Of a stretch of DNA of 40,674 nucleotides, positions 11,226-22,769 are shown piece by piece. Position 1 is the stretch's first letter, and each line of letters opens with the position of its first letter. A program made the position numbers and the translations under genes. Source of the DNA: Chloromonas sp. AAM2 (lineage: Eukaryota > Chlorophyta > Chlorophyceae > Chlamydomonadales > Chlamydomonadaceae); the NCBI GenBank assembly GCA_004335635.1, contig QAXH01001382.1:8575-49248 (forward strand), read 5' to 3'. The notes below the pieces were generated by a model. That model was not told the DNA's origin. It saw only the letters and a program-made list of their open reading frames with translations, and searched no databases.

Positions 11226-12908
11226 GGTCAACCCACAAGAAGCATAACGCGACCTTGACCTTTGCAAAATGGCAGCGGTCTTTTGTGTTCAACGCGCCAA
11301 CACTTGGCCGTTTGCTGCAATTACTTTTTGTCGGATTATTTTTCCCTGTCGTTATTCGTTGTTGAACTCAACCGTAATATGACAGCCGTGAAGAACTCGA
11401 CCAGCGTGAACGTGGTGTTCTCACGATGCATCCTGCGCACCGCCGCAGTCCGCAATTTCTGGGTGGCGACCATCAACTGTCTGCATCCTGCGCCCGTTAG
11501 ATTACGTTGCACAGTGCATGGACATGCTAGAGCCACTCCTTGCCCCGGGTGTGGGCCATGAGCAACTGCGAAGGAAAGCCCACATTACCACGATAGACAA
11601 GCGGACGGCCACCCATGTTGTGAGTGCTCACAGCAAGTGGAAGCAGTAGACCACGGCCTGACCTGAAATAGCTGAATCTACCACAGCCAGTGAGATGCAT
11701 ACTGCCATGCATAAGCATGCATCAGGCAGTGGGAGCGGTAGAATTTGGTTACACGCAAGCCTCAGATTTGCAACATAAAAAGCCAGTGCATCCATTGCAT
11801 GCATCAGTTTTGTCTCTGATGCGAGCCCGACGCCGTGCTCATGCTGTTAAAGTTATTGTCGCCTTACACAGCCAATCTGCAAGCCAAAATCCAGCTAAAA
11901 CTGGCACAAGCAACTGCCTGAACAGTTGCTTTGCAGTAACTACTGCAATGCCACATGAACCGGTGCAACAACAAAGCAGCGCTGTTCACTGGCACTTCAC
12001 GACCGCTGCCCTGAATCACTTTGCTTACGGTTTCGGTCAGAATCGGTCAGTTTCAAGGCTGCGACGCAGTCTTAAAGCAAGCATAACTCTGCCTGCAGGA
12101 CGAAGTTTGAAATACTATAAAGCCATGTCATGTGCCATACATGTATTGACACCAGGGAAGCCGCCAGAGGACACGGAACGGGATGGGAGCCGCCCTGGCC
12201 TACCCTGAGCAAGAAAGCAAAACGAACGCAGGGAACAAAGCAGGCAAGGCAGGCCAACCGAAAGCAAAACAGGAAGGAGCCGCCTAAGCTAAGGTTGAAG
12301 ACCACCAGAAAGGGAAGCAAGAAGGGTCAAGGGCCAAGTGTGCCAAGTGATTTCAAAATGCCACAAGATAGGTCAGTGCAACACTCAAAAGCAAATGCAG
12401 CCTTTCTAGCAAGCATGGATGGATCATAGGTACTTAGGTCTAAGGACTCTTTGAATGAAACCCAGCAATTTGCAAACGTCCAATATGGTAGGCCACCTGA
12501 GAAGCCTCAAGCGCACTGCCCATCAACGAGTAGGCACAAATAACAAAACTTTCTGCTTTACATGCATGCAAACAAGGCAGGCAGCTTATGACCACTGCAG
12601 GGCTTTGTTATACATATGTATACACACTGAACGGCCCTTGTTGCTGACTACCACACCCACTGTGAGCATCACAAAGAACAATGCTTGCTAGACAGTCTTT
12701 GCTGCACGGCGTCTGTTTACCCAGCACCAGGCTATGCCCGATGCATGGATCACTGAAGAGCCCAGGAATATCTAGCCTGGTGAACTGTATGGCACAGATA
12801 AGTACACATCACATGCCCTCACACGCCCACTGCAAAGTGCCACCCCATGAACACTTTATCTCAAAATAATTCATCTTAGCACCTCAGCATCTCCAAAGCT
12901 GTTCAGTG
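11226..12908. other. Spacer between glycosyltransferase A and B
   Basis: Holds the promoter side of copy A and the 3' side of copy B. A purine-rich stretch at 12190-12310 begins with a word (CGCCCTG...TGAGCAAGAAA) also found upstream of copy B at 16722-16748, so part of the 5' flank may have been duplicated with the gene. No gene recognised. Confidence 0.5.
12558..12562 (-). terminator. Candidate TGTAA polyadenylation signal for copy B
   Basis: TGTAA on the minus strand about 350 bp after the copy B stop. TGTAA is the usual chlorophyte signal; use here is a guess from position only. Confidence 0.2.
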
Positions 12909-15900
12909 TTAGAGGATTGCCTTGCGCACATCATAACCTTCAAACCGTGCATGCTGCCCGATTAAGCACTCTTTCATATCCATTTGGCAGTCAGCTGTAC
13001 CCATGAAAACCGCAATCCAACTGAACCCAGAGTGGCTCATCAGGAGGCAGCTGGCACGTGCCAGAAGCCCGATGTCCACCCATCCCTCCATCAATTCTTC
13101 GGCAGAAATGGACCTGTGTGCACAACAGCATAGCAGTGGATTGCATGAGCGCTGAGCTGGAACACAAGGCAGCTTGTTGCAGCAACGCATGCAAGTCAAC
13201 AGAACGTAACCCAAACAATAAGCAAGCCCCAAGCCGCTGTCACAAGGCCACAGGATTGGTGAAAGATTGTATCTGACCGTAAACATTGAAGAGCCTACTT
13301 GCATACAGATTTTCACGTGTACGTGTCCTGGACAGCCCAGCGTCATGGTCCAGAGCTGCTGCTTGATCAAGTTGAAGCAGTCTGCATTCTGCAGTCCTTG
13401 ACATGCCACTCTTCTATGCCTGCGAGAACACCAGAAGGAGCCTCCTCCCCAACCCAGCCACCTACTCCGACCTACTCACACCTACTCACACCTACTCCGA
13501 CCTACTCGCACCTACGCACACCTACGCACACCTACGCACACCTACTCAACCCTATGCACACCTACTCACACCTATGCACACCTACTCAACCCTATGCACA
13601 CCTATTCACACCTATGCACACCTACGCACACCTACGCACCTGCTCCTTGCGTGCACCACCGTGATGTTAGGCGTGATGACACCCGCCAGTGCCCCTGCCG
13701 CCACCCACTGCCGGATGAGGTTATGGTCAGTGATCAGCAGCATGGACGTAGCACTGAGCGGAGGGAGACCATGCGCTGTTGCCATGTCACGCGCACACTG
13801 CGTGGCGGCCATCAACTGTTGCATGCGGGACGCACCGTCCACCTTGACTGTTGATGCACGGTTCAAGATGGGCTCACCTACCAAGCCACCCGAGCGCCAG
13901 TGCCCTGCATGGACATCAGTGCCAGAGCATCAGCACTAGGACCACCGCCCACAAGTTGAGTGTGACAGAGTGGACTGTGATGTTGTCAGTTTACATCAAA
14001 ATTAATGAGCAAGCTCGTGAAAAGTGAACCTGTGATGTGCATCACCTGAGCTTGGAACATGCATTTTTCAGGTCTAATGAGGTTTGCGGACAGGATAATA
14101 CCTCGAAAGGTGACCACCACCACTACCATCACGGTGTGTCGCAATCCCCTTCACTTGTAGGTTGGACGGGTTGGAGTCCGTCCCCGCATGTAAGGTGGTG
14201 GAATTGCCAACGGTTCTACCTCACGATTGACTTGCTGGACAAAGCATGCACCACTTACATGCAAGATACGGTGGAGGCACTGAACCATACATTGCACTAA
14301 GGGCCTCATCTGTCTTGTCCTCCAGCAACTTGCTCGGCTTGAACAAGAAGCGAAAAAAGCACCTGCAGGCAGCATGCCACCAGGCGGATTGATGCACCTT
14401 CCGAGCTTGATCCCTACATGGACGTGGGATGTTGGCAAGGCCTCTTCGGAGTCCGGGCGTCAGTCCGTGTAGTTTACTTTCTACTTGTTGTGCCATGAAG
14501 GGATGGCAGTTACCTGCCTAGCTTCGTGTATGGCAACCTGTTGAGGTCTTCCTTAGTCTGGTTGTGCATGTTGAGGTGGAAATCTCTGACAATCTGGGAT
14601 TTGACAAACTGCAGGCATAGCGGGCAAGGGCATATGACAGAGTTGGGTGTTAAGGCATAGGCAGGATCTTTGGGATTCCCAATTGGACAGCTATTAATCT
14701 CAGAATCGTGCCAGCATGCAGCGCGGTACTGTCCCGCTGCCCCAGCCTGGCCTCGTAAAAACGGTAGAATGGTTGCAAAATGTGCCATGTTCAGAACTGC
14801 AATTGAAGCAGTCACAGGTGCTGTGTTTGCTGAGCAAAGAATAGATGAAGGCATAGAGATCTGTAGATGAGGGTTCAGCAGTACTTGGAGGCACACTAGC
14901 ATGCAAGGTCAGAAAAGTTGATCACGTGAACATTACAGCAGCAATCATTGAAAGAAATAGAAGTGTGCCAGTTAAGTGTAGAGGAGTCAAATGAGTGCCA
15001 GTCCTGGGACAATCCTTGTGAACACCGTTGGAACCAGTGTGGTGATGTGGGTGTAAAGACGGAGTTGGGTCAATGTCAAGCGCCCCACTGAGGCCTGCTG
15101 GTGCATGTTGGTAGACGGTGGTGACTACCATGACTGGGTTAACTGGGCGTGGTGGCCACATTTCCCATTCACCACATGGAACTTACAAGTCGCATTATCA
15201 ACAACATGAATACGTCAGAACCAAGACCAACAGCTGCGTTGACAACACGTTGGTTGGTTATTGTCACCTGCTGTAAGCCTCAACAGTTTCCTTATCAATA
15301 TATCAACTCCGTGCTTTACTTTAATTTTATTTTTGAATATTCTAAATGTAATTGCAAGACCGCGGCTATAATTACAGATTCGATTACCAGCACACCTTGG
15401 CCTTGCGGAAGCCGTCTGCATGCCGTCCAGTATACAGCATATCATGGAGCAGCTTGTTGTCAATGCCAGCTTTCATTGTGTCAAAGTCACTTGTCTCATC
15501 CTTGAGCTCGTCCTGTAGGGCGCTGTCGTACTGCCAGTCAATGGCTGCAGGTTCCAAGAATGTGGCTAAAGGAGACACGTGGTCCCAGCTGAGCAACAGA
15601 ACCTTGCGATAGATGGCTGCTAGCCTGAGAAGGGTCATGGATGACCTGATTCGGTCGCCTGCAGCAGCACCAAACACGCGGTTGGTGCAAAATACACCGA
15701 ACAGGATGCTTTGCCACTGGACAGCCAGACTACATTTAAGCGCCTCGTATCCAGGGCGAGAAGAAACAGGAGTTGTGCTATCGGCACATTCAGTGGTCTG
15801 ACATGCAGTTGGGCTAACCGCGGTCGAGTTTCCGATCAAGGATCTCACCGAGGCCAGTGCACTTCATGTTGTCTGTGCAAGGACCATACATCAGGTATGT

Positions 15901-16131
15901 TGCTTGCGGCTGCCCTCGACTTGAGCGATGGAAATCAGCATACTCGTCCAGCCATGCCGGGCAACCCGGTTCTTCAATCCCTGCAGCGACCAAGGCTTGT
16001 TCGTGCTTCAACATGTGCAATGAGCTAGTGTCCCTCTCCCGGGCAGCCGCTGCCTGTGGCCAGCCCTGAGCGGGTGAGCTCCTCGCCACTACAAGGAGCA
16101 CGGCCCATGCAACGAGCGACACTGTGTTCAT
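12909..16131 (-). CDS. Secretory glycosyltransferase-like protein, copy B (fucosyltransferase superfamily, tentative)
   Basis: Six exons: 16131-15849, 15658-15396, 14608-14514, 14362-14259, 13904-13640, 13113-12909; 404 residues. Exons 2 to 6 match copy A in length exactly (263, 95, 104, 265, 205 nt) and in phase. Exon 1 starts with a hydrophobic segment (VSLVAWAVLLVVARSSPAQG) and is five codons longer than in A. Motifs: CPAWLDEYADFHRSSRGQ, CTGLGDRIRSS, FLEPAAIDW, FFRFLFKP, HWRSGG, LLITDHNLI, LLMSHSGFSW and a C terminus ending YDVRKAIL. The frame is intact, so the copy looks functional. Predicted to act in the secretory pathway; donor and acceptor unknown. Intron 5 begins with a 180-bp array of donor-like repeats, listed separately. 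The 15-bp difference from A lies wholly in exon 1. Confidence 0.73.
13461..13640 (-). repeat. 10-bp x18 minisatellite starting at a 5' splice site
   Basis: Eighteen consecutive 10-bp units with no length change, in perfect register with the end of exon 5 of copy B (exon ends at 13640, donor at 13639-13638). On the minus strand the consensus is GTGTGCGTAG; nearly every unit offers TAG|GTGTG or TAG|GTGAGT-like donors. A 40-bp higher-order pattern appears twice (13541-13580 and 13581-13620, one difference). Copy A has ordinary sequence at this point. Confidence 0.96.
14113..14187 (+). repeat. Dispersed repeat with tRNA B-box-like hairpin (copy 1)
   Basis: In intron 4 of copy B. Shares about 65 bp with 33598-33672 (common words GGTGTGTCGCAATCC and TAGGTTGGACGGGTTGGA). 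GACGGGTTGGAGTCCGTC can fold as a stem-loop and resembles the pol III B box GGTTCRANTCC with one C-to-G change. May be a SINE fragment. Confidence 0.5.
14994..15135. repeat. Degenerate fragment of the CCAGTTCTGGGACA element family
   Basis: Contains GTGCCAGTCCTGGGACAATC and then internal words (GGAACCAGTGTGGTG, GGTAGACGGTGGTGAC) shared with elements near 26140 and 40110-40220. Lies in intron 2 of copy B. Confidence 0.4.
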
Positions 16132-18330
16132 GTTTACTATGCAACATGCATTCTGTCTACCGTCTGCCGCAACGTGCTTGATACGGCCGCGAAAACGTGC
16201 CAAGTTTGCTTGTTACTAGGTAACTTGCTCCCCCTGCACTTGCCACACGTGATCCGGTGCAACACCACCCGGTTCCTCCAATCGTCAACCGTACGAATCT
16301 CATGTCCCAGGCATCCCGTCTGGTGCCACACGTGATGGTGCCGGCTGGACGCAAAGAGGTGTGCAGGTACTCGTACAGGGTTTCGTCACTCTGACGTCAC
16401 ACAGTTGTTGATTTGTTACGTCAGGGCAGGCACAGAGTATACCAACCAGGCCACACAGAGACCAACCAGGCGCCCTCGACAAACACCCTTCGACGAATAC
16501 AATCCGCACAACAGAACATACAGACGACAGCTTTAAGACAAGCACTCGACACATCTGCACCAGAGTGCAGAAAAGTTGGTGGGCTCCCAAGATGACACCC
16601 AGAGGTCCACAAATCACATGAACGGCAGATTTTTGCATGCCGCCCAACCCTGCGTCATTGCACCAGGGATTTTTGCATGCCTGGTCATGAGGCCATTAAA
16701 GGACAAGGGTTGGGATGTGCACCGCCCTGACGCACCTTGAGCAAGAAAAGAGACGAAGGCAGGAAAAAAGGCAGAGAAAGACAGAAACGGACACGGCAGA
16801 GAGGAAGGCACCACTTGCGGAACCTACGACGCCTGGATGACCACCTTGCTCTTGGGCGAGGGAACCAGCTTTACCCAATCCCACTTTGCACAGAGACGGT
16901 CAGAACCCTCAGCAGCCTTGCAGGTTGGCAGAAATGCCTTACAGCCGGCCCTTGCTAGAATCTCAATAACATTGCTTCCTGGTGTGCACTCCCTCCTTGT
17001 AATTTGATTCAGTTAATTTTGATTCTCAGTAATCTGAACACATGGGTCCGTTATTACTAGGAACGATATCTCCAGATGGACAGGTCGCTATGTCATGCCA
17101 AGGATGGAGCCCTGGAGATGCCCCTGACACAATTGCAAATCAATTCGACGTGCCTATGCCGATATATCAAGCATGCGATATGTCAAGCCAGTATCCCTTT
17201 CCAGGTACGTGTAGGTCTATGGTATGCTCAACCGTTGGTGACTGACGTACTGTGCCGCTAATTAAGCACGTGGTCCACAGGTCTCTGGCAGGATTTGGAA
17301 CGTAAGGCCAAGCTAAGGTGGAAGATGTCCATCTTGAACCAGGCAATCAAACTACTTGAGGGACAAACTGTTGGCTATGTTGCCCATGAATACCGCAACC
17401 GGGCTAAACAAAAAAAAGATGTTTTCCAGTTCTGGGATAATTTCCAGGGACTGCACTGGAATGCAGTGTGGCGACAGGGAAAGGGAAGCAGGGTTCGTGC
17501 CAGAGTACGGGGTCCTGGGTTAAGCAGGGAGGCAGGGGCTCGTGACACAAAGCGTGTACCACTTTCCACACCAACAGCACATCCCAGTCTCACGCCACAC
17601 TGCTGCAAACGCAACAATCACTATCTCTGTCAACGTCCACAGGCCAATCCCCTGAGGTTGTCCCCTTATCCCTGTCTACCACACTGGCCCCACAGGCGTT
17701 TCTTCAAATTGTCCCAGAACTGGCAAACGTTTTTTTTGGCGTGATCTGATCAGCAGGCTGATGGAACGTGGCAAAGGGCCCCCATGTAATGGATACTCCT
17801 CGGCGCACTTCCAACTGCACACAGTTGTACTCCGATAAAAGCTGTCACTTTGGTCCAGCAGTCCTTGGTACCATATAATAAATCATAGGCGAACTGAATC
17901 AAGCTGTGCATTTTTGCAGCTTGCAAATGCGAACTTTATTATCAAGGGTTTATTACTGGAAAACGCACAACAACATAGCAGTGCCAAAATGCAGAACGCA
18001 AGGCTGACTATTGCTGCCTGCACCCTGCATCAGGCGCTTGATTTTATTCGCTATCCTGCAAGCCACTGTGCTGGGCCAGGTGACTGACATGCGTTTGGTG
18101 CCAGAAACCACTCACTGACTCACAAGCTAATCCTTCTGCTGACTACCATTCACTAGCTAGCAAGCCATCTAAGAAGGCCTAGGTAGCCTCAACGCTCATT
18201 ACCCTCACATCACGTACATCAAGTTCTTGTTCCACGGCGTCTTGTGGAGCTCTGGCATTTGAATGGTCACAATCATTTCTCGTAGCATGGCGTCTTCTAG
18301 TGCTCTCTCCCTTGCAATCGATCAAATACA
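16132..18330. other. Spacer between glycosyltransferase B and C
   Basis: Promoter side of copy B and 3' side of copy C. Contains the purine-rich block shared with the copy A flank (from 16722) and one inverted-repeat element (17409-17739). No gene recognised. Confidence 0.5.
17409..17739. mobile_element. MITE-like element, about 330 bp
   Basis: Left end has an A-rich run then TTTTCCAGTTCTGGGATAAT (to ~17442). Right end (from ~17707) is its inverted partner, AATTGTCCCAGAACTGGC then a run of T. The central part has no transposase. No convincing target-site duplication could be read. Confidence 0.6.
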
Positions 18331-21217
18331 TCACACCTCCACGTTTTTGAAGCGCCGTATCTGCTTGGTTAAGCACACTTTGAGGTCCATGAAACAGGTG
18401 GCGTTGCCCATCAGCAGGCTGACCCAGCTGAAGCCCGAGTGGCTCATCAGCAGGCACTGGGCGCGGGCGAGCAGCGCTATGTCCACCCAGCTGTTGGTCA
18501 CATCCTCTACTGTGATATTCCTGTGCAGGCAGGAAAAAAGGCAGGCGGTTTAACGAGCACAGTATTTTGAGAAGCATAGAGCCACGTGGAGCTGTATATG
18601 CGAACACATCAACTTCAATAAAAATGCGGCTACTGCGACAGGAGTGGGAAAGGAGGCATCTTCCTGTGCAGGCAGGGGGGCAGAGACATGCCGCATGCGT
18701 GCGCTGTTCCGTGCAAGGCAGATGAACCCTTACAAGCATGCACCCCTTGCTGTTCCATTGATTGCTTCGTTGATATTCATGCAACACACTCCCAAATTAA
18801 ATGCACGACCACGACTTTGCTGGTGTGAAGGCGCTTGCTTGTCGACGTACAAATTGATGGCTGTGACAGGTGATGCACTGCCATGCAAGTCACCCTTAAT
18901 GTCCGAATTATTCTGTTAACTATCAATACAGTTTAGTGCTTCCATGGAACGTTCTAGTGGTCTAGCTTTCTCAGGTCCCTCGCCCGCTCTCACTTGAATC
19001 GTATGTGGACAGCACTGATGTTCCTTGTGATGACATTGGCCAGCTCCCCGTCAACCACCCACTGCCGGATGACGTTATGGTCAGTGATCAGCAGCATGGG
19101 CGTAGCACTGAGCGGAGGAAGACCATGCGCACGTGCCATTGCTTTACCACAGTGCGTGGCGGCCATGAGCTGATGCATGCGCGAGGAGCCTTCCACCTTG
19201 GTGGTCACTGCACGGTCTAGGACGAGCTCACCTACCAAGCCACCTGAGCGCCAGTGCCCTGCATGGACAGAGACACGTGCTGAAAATTCAAATCCATTCA
19301 AGGCGCAAATTTCAGTCATCAAGGTTTGATAATCCTGTGCATGTAGTTGCAGTTGTGATCTACCCAGGACAAATCAAGTACATCTCGCGGTCTTGTGTTT
19401 TCTGAAAGTTGGTGAGCAGTGCCTCAGCACCCCAACGAAACACAACCCAGCGCCACTGCAAAAGCAATCCCTCTGCCCATACCTGTTCCACTCACACGCT
19501 ACATACGGGGCCGACTGCAAGCCATACAAGGAGTGAAGAGCCTGCTCCGTCCGTTCCATCAAGCTGCTGGCTGGCTGGAACAGGAATCGGAAGAAACACC
19601 TACACAAAGCACACCAGATTCTGTCTTCATCCCAGCTCATACAGCTCAAACGGCATCCCCTTGACGCTCCCGGAGCACCTGTGTATTTGTTCATTGAGTG
19701 TGTCGACCTCATCCCAGTACGTACAGCTCAAACGATAGTTACTTGATGCCTCGGTGCACTTGTGTATCTCCGTCCCATCCCATCCCAGTGCACCTGTGTC
19801 TTTTGCGTTATCGTGTATTAAACCTTGCTAAAGAACATTTGGTTGCATTGGGCAGCCACGCCACATTGAGTGGTCGGCTGCATTGCACTGGTTCTGGTAC
19901 CCTTGCATGCTGTAAGCGGGTGGGGCTTCCTATTTGAACAAATGCGCCATTGCGCAGTTGTGTGCCTGTACTGTTCGATAAGTCCATCAGAAGATGGCTC
20001 AAGCATCCGTACATAACATCATCATACTCGCATTGCTAAGGACTGCTGGTGCATAGTCCAAACCTCGGATGAATGATGGGTTAACTTACCTGCCGAGTCT
20101 GGCGTACCCTTCAGGTGTCATGCCGTGAATCCCAAGTATGGCAAGGTCCTCCCTGTTTCCACCTTCAATATGCAGGTTGAAATCTCTGACTGCTATGCTT
20201 TTTACAAACTGCACGTGCAAGGGAACGCATGGGGTTGAATTCTGATTGAAGACCAAGCTTTGTCACATGATAGCCCTTGACACCAACCTACAGCGACATG
20301 CGCCAAACAGTGAGAGCGCCATAGGCGTGTGAAGGTGCAGAAATCAGACCATGTGCGACACATGTGCCGTTCCCTTCTGTTCATACGACTCACAACTTAC
20401 CTTGGCTGCACGAAATGCCTCCGAGTGTCTGCCAGTAGTTAATAGGTCAAATAGAAAGGCGTTATGTGTCAGAGTCAGGCCCGTGTCGAAATCACTGGTC
20501 TCGTTTTGAAGCTCCTGCTGCAGCGTGCTATCGTATCGCCAATCAATCGCTGAAGGCTCCAGATGGGTTTCCAGAGGGGCGATGTGGTCCCAGCTGAGCA
20601 GTAAGACTTTGTTGTGAATGGCAGCTAGCCTGAGCAGAGCCATGGATGACTTTATTCGGTCACCTGCAGGAGCAACACCACATGCAAGAACAAGACAGTA
20701 TTGGAGGCAATGCACACAGAAAAAACAACCTCATGACACGAATTGTCCATGTTGGCCTTTGGGATTGACTGGTTTACTTATGCAGATGATAATGGCGCAG
20801 CTGTGGCTCGTGCTCCGTAAATATTCGCAAAATGTTACAAATCACGGCGGGTGGCAGTAGCCGGAAGCAGTCCAGTCTGACCGGCTCACCGAGACCAGTG
20901 CATTTCACGGTTGCACTGCATGGGCCGAACATCAGGTACGTTGCTTGCGGCTGCCCTCGAGTTGAGCGATGGAACTCGGCGTATTGGTCCAGCCATGCCG
21001 GGCAGCTCCAATCCTGAGGTGGTGGTGGCGGAGGGCTAGGATGTTCTTGTTGCGGCTCTGGCGGGGCGTTTGCCTCCACTATTATTGCGTCAGATGGAAT
21101 CTGGGCGGTTGCTTGTGCCCGGGTGCTGAGAATAAGTATGACAAGCAGCAGCGACGAGCCCTTTAATTTGATGTCTGGTTTGAATCGCGCCAGCACCATC
21201 AGCATCTTGTGCCACAT
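18331..21217 (-). CDS. Secretory glycosyltransferase-like protein, copy C (divergent paralogue)
   Basis: Six exons: 21217-20890, 20663-20401, 20208-20090, 19599-19496, 19258-18994, 18520-18331; 422 residues. Same intron positions and phases as A and B; exons 2, 4 and 5 are identical in length. Differences: a longer N terminus with a hydrophobic anchor (SSLLLVILILSTRAQA) followed by a proline-rich stem (SPPPPPPQ) before CPAWLDQYAEFHRSTRGQ; an extra 8 codons in exon 3; exon 4 preceded by a TAG acceptor; and a C terminus five residues shorter ending FKNVEV. Retains CTGLGDRIKSS, FLFQPASS, HWRSGG, LLITDHNVI and LLMSHSGFSW. Likely a type II secretory-pathway enzyme of the same kind with changed specificity; this is inference. 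Start chosen at 21217; a methionine four codons downstream is equally possible. Confidence 0.7.
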
Positions 21218-21638
21218 TCTTTCCCCTGGAGAACGGTCATGCTTGCATGATGAAGAGGCGGGCGGTCGGCTGTGCAGACGACGCGGAGCAGCCACAAAGC
21301 TCGAAATGCAAAGCATAGAGCCCTCGGCAGTGAAATAGATTGATGGGATGGGTCGGTTTGCCCAACCGCTCTGCACGTGAAAACCCTGACTGTTCCCGCC
21401 AATATCTTGTGGTTCACCGCCCTGTTGGCTGGGACACAGATGCGATTGCCAGGTATGCAAGGATTGATCAGCCGCTGCGTGATCAGAAAACTCACGTCAA
21501 GCCTAACCTCACCTCTCGTGCCTGCGGCCACGACATTCATGGTAGGCACATAGCAGAGGATGAGGCAGAACAACAGACTCGCCGCGTACAGCAGCACCTC
21601 AAGCACCCACATGATGCACTGTGGTCCTCGCTGTACAG
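21218..21638. other. Putative divergent promoter region
   Basis: Separates the start of glycosyltransferase C (minus) from the basic-repeat exon (plus). A plus-strand frame ending near 21681 reads HIAEDEAEQQTRRVQQHLKH and might be part of a coding exon, but no splice partner fits cleanly. Confidence 0.3.
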
Positions 21639-22082
21639 GAGGTTAACAACAAGCGTTCCAGGCGAGCTGTTTCAAAGGTAGCCCAGCTACTTGACCATGG
21701 ACTGGCCTCACAAACCCAGCCAGAAGCACCAGCACCAGCACCAGCAACACCATCAACAGCACCCGCACCTCAGAAGCGAACCAGGCGTGCAGCCAGCAAG
21801 CCAGCAGTTCTGTCAGAGGCTGTCACGACATCAGTAGGCCCTATTGTGCCTGTCACAAGCAGCCCCCTTCCAACCAGTGCACTCTCACAGCTCGGACATG
21901 GAGTTGAGAGCTCGCCAACGCCTCAGAAGCGAAGCAGGCGTGCTGCCAGCAAGCTAGCAGTTCTGTCAGAGTCTGTCACGACATCAGTGGGCCCTATCAC
22001 AAGCAGCCCACTCACGACCAAGAGTGCACTCTCACAGCCCGGACGTGCAGGTGCGAGCAAGGCATGCACTGTTCTACCCTGA
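21639..22082 (+). CDS. Orphan exon coding basic KRxRRA repeats (hypothetical)
   Basis: Unrecognised. Open from an acceptor (CTGTACAG before 21639) to TGA at 22080-22082; 147 codons, with no ATG at its head, so it would be a last exon. The product has three copies of a basic box (KRSRRAVSK, KRTRRAASK, KRSRRAASK), each followed by Ser/Thr/Pro-rich sequence. The last two boxes belong to a DNA duplication (about 21769-21899 and 21921-22044, period ~152 bp) whose length differences are whole codons, which argues for protein-coding selection. Low-complexity Ala-Pro runs lie between. The basic boxes look like DNA- or RNA-binding or nuclear-localisation segments. Possible origins are a host regulatory protein or a transposon protein. 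Upstream exons not found. Confidence 0.4.
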   Translation, partial: EVNNKRSRRAVSKVAQLLDHGLASQTQPEAPAPAPATPSTAPAPQKRTRRAASKPAVLSEAVTTSVGPIVPVTSSPLPTSALSQLGHGVESSPTPQKRSRRAASKLAVLSESVTTSVGPITSSPLTTKSALSQPGRAGASKACTVLP

Positions 22083-22539
22083 TGCTCTATGTTGCAAAGT
22101 AGGCAGCTGGCAGGCCTTGAATTATCAAAGGCCACGCAATTCAGCACAAACCACGGTCCGTTGTTTTTGCACAATTGCACTTGCAGGAGCAGAACCTCTT
22201 TTGAGGCTAGGTCCGCTGATTGCAGGAACTCTTGTCAAGCGCCCTTCAGGTGGGGTAGAAGAACATGGCAGGAGTGGCACAGACATGTCGACTATGAATG
22301 TCAAATGCTGCAAGACTTTTTGCGCACCACGGCTCAGAAGCAGCAGATGAGTTCAGGGATTTTAGAGTCATCAGGGAGTTTGGAGTCATGTAAGACTCCA
22401 TTTGGTTATTTGTTTACTGCGTCTCTTTCACTTTGGTTTCTTTTCTTGGGTTCAGAAAGTGCTACATAATTACCTCAAAACGGTTAATCCATGACAGTAT
22501 GTGATGTCAGAGGGAGATCAACGCCTGTGACCTGTCAAC

Positions 22540-22580
22540 CGGTTGGCTACGTATACGGGTTGGAGTCCCTCCCCTCAGTG
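22540..22580 (+). repeat. B-box-like repeat fragment (copy 2)
   Basis: Carries CGGGTTGGAGTCCCTCCCC, matching the core of the repeats at 14113-14187 and 33598-33672 but without their left part. Confidence 0.4.
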
Positions 22581-22620
22581 CTGCGGCAGAAAAAATCAGG
22601 GCCTGTGCGTATCCCTGCAT

Positions 22621-22769
22621 TGATGGATGGTTAGCTGCTTGCCGTGCATGTACGCTGTGCGAGTGGCTGAAGTTTTCCGTTGCGTCCTGATTGTGGCACT
22701 GCACTGGTCGGGCCTGCCCTGCCTCGGAATCAGCTTGCATGCTGCCGCAGACCTGAGCTCTTATGTCGC
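22621..22769 (+). repeat. Dispersed repeat, copy 1 (pair with 28823-28968)
   Basis: Two blocks, TGATGGATGGTTAGCTGCTT... at 22621 and CATGCTGCCGCAGACCTGAG... at 22738, recur at 28823 and 28937 in the same order, orientation and nearly the same spacing (117 and 114 bp). The sequence between has diverged. Confidence 0.6.

Noticed and set aside
13461..13640. CRISPR-like array
   Set aside because: Continuous 10-bp units with no unique spacers, in a eukaryotic intron.
13299..13939. Long plus-strand frames with repeated HTY/PTP units
   Set aside because: They are translations of the 10-bp intronic array and the antisense of exon 5 of copy B.
18179..18787. 202-codon minus-strand frame as a single-exon gene
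   Set aside because: Contains exon 6 of copy C, but its upstream part lies in the intron and differs from copies A and B.
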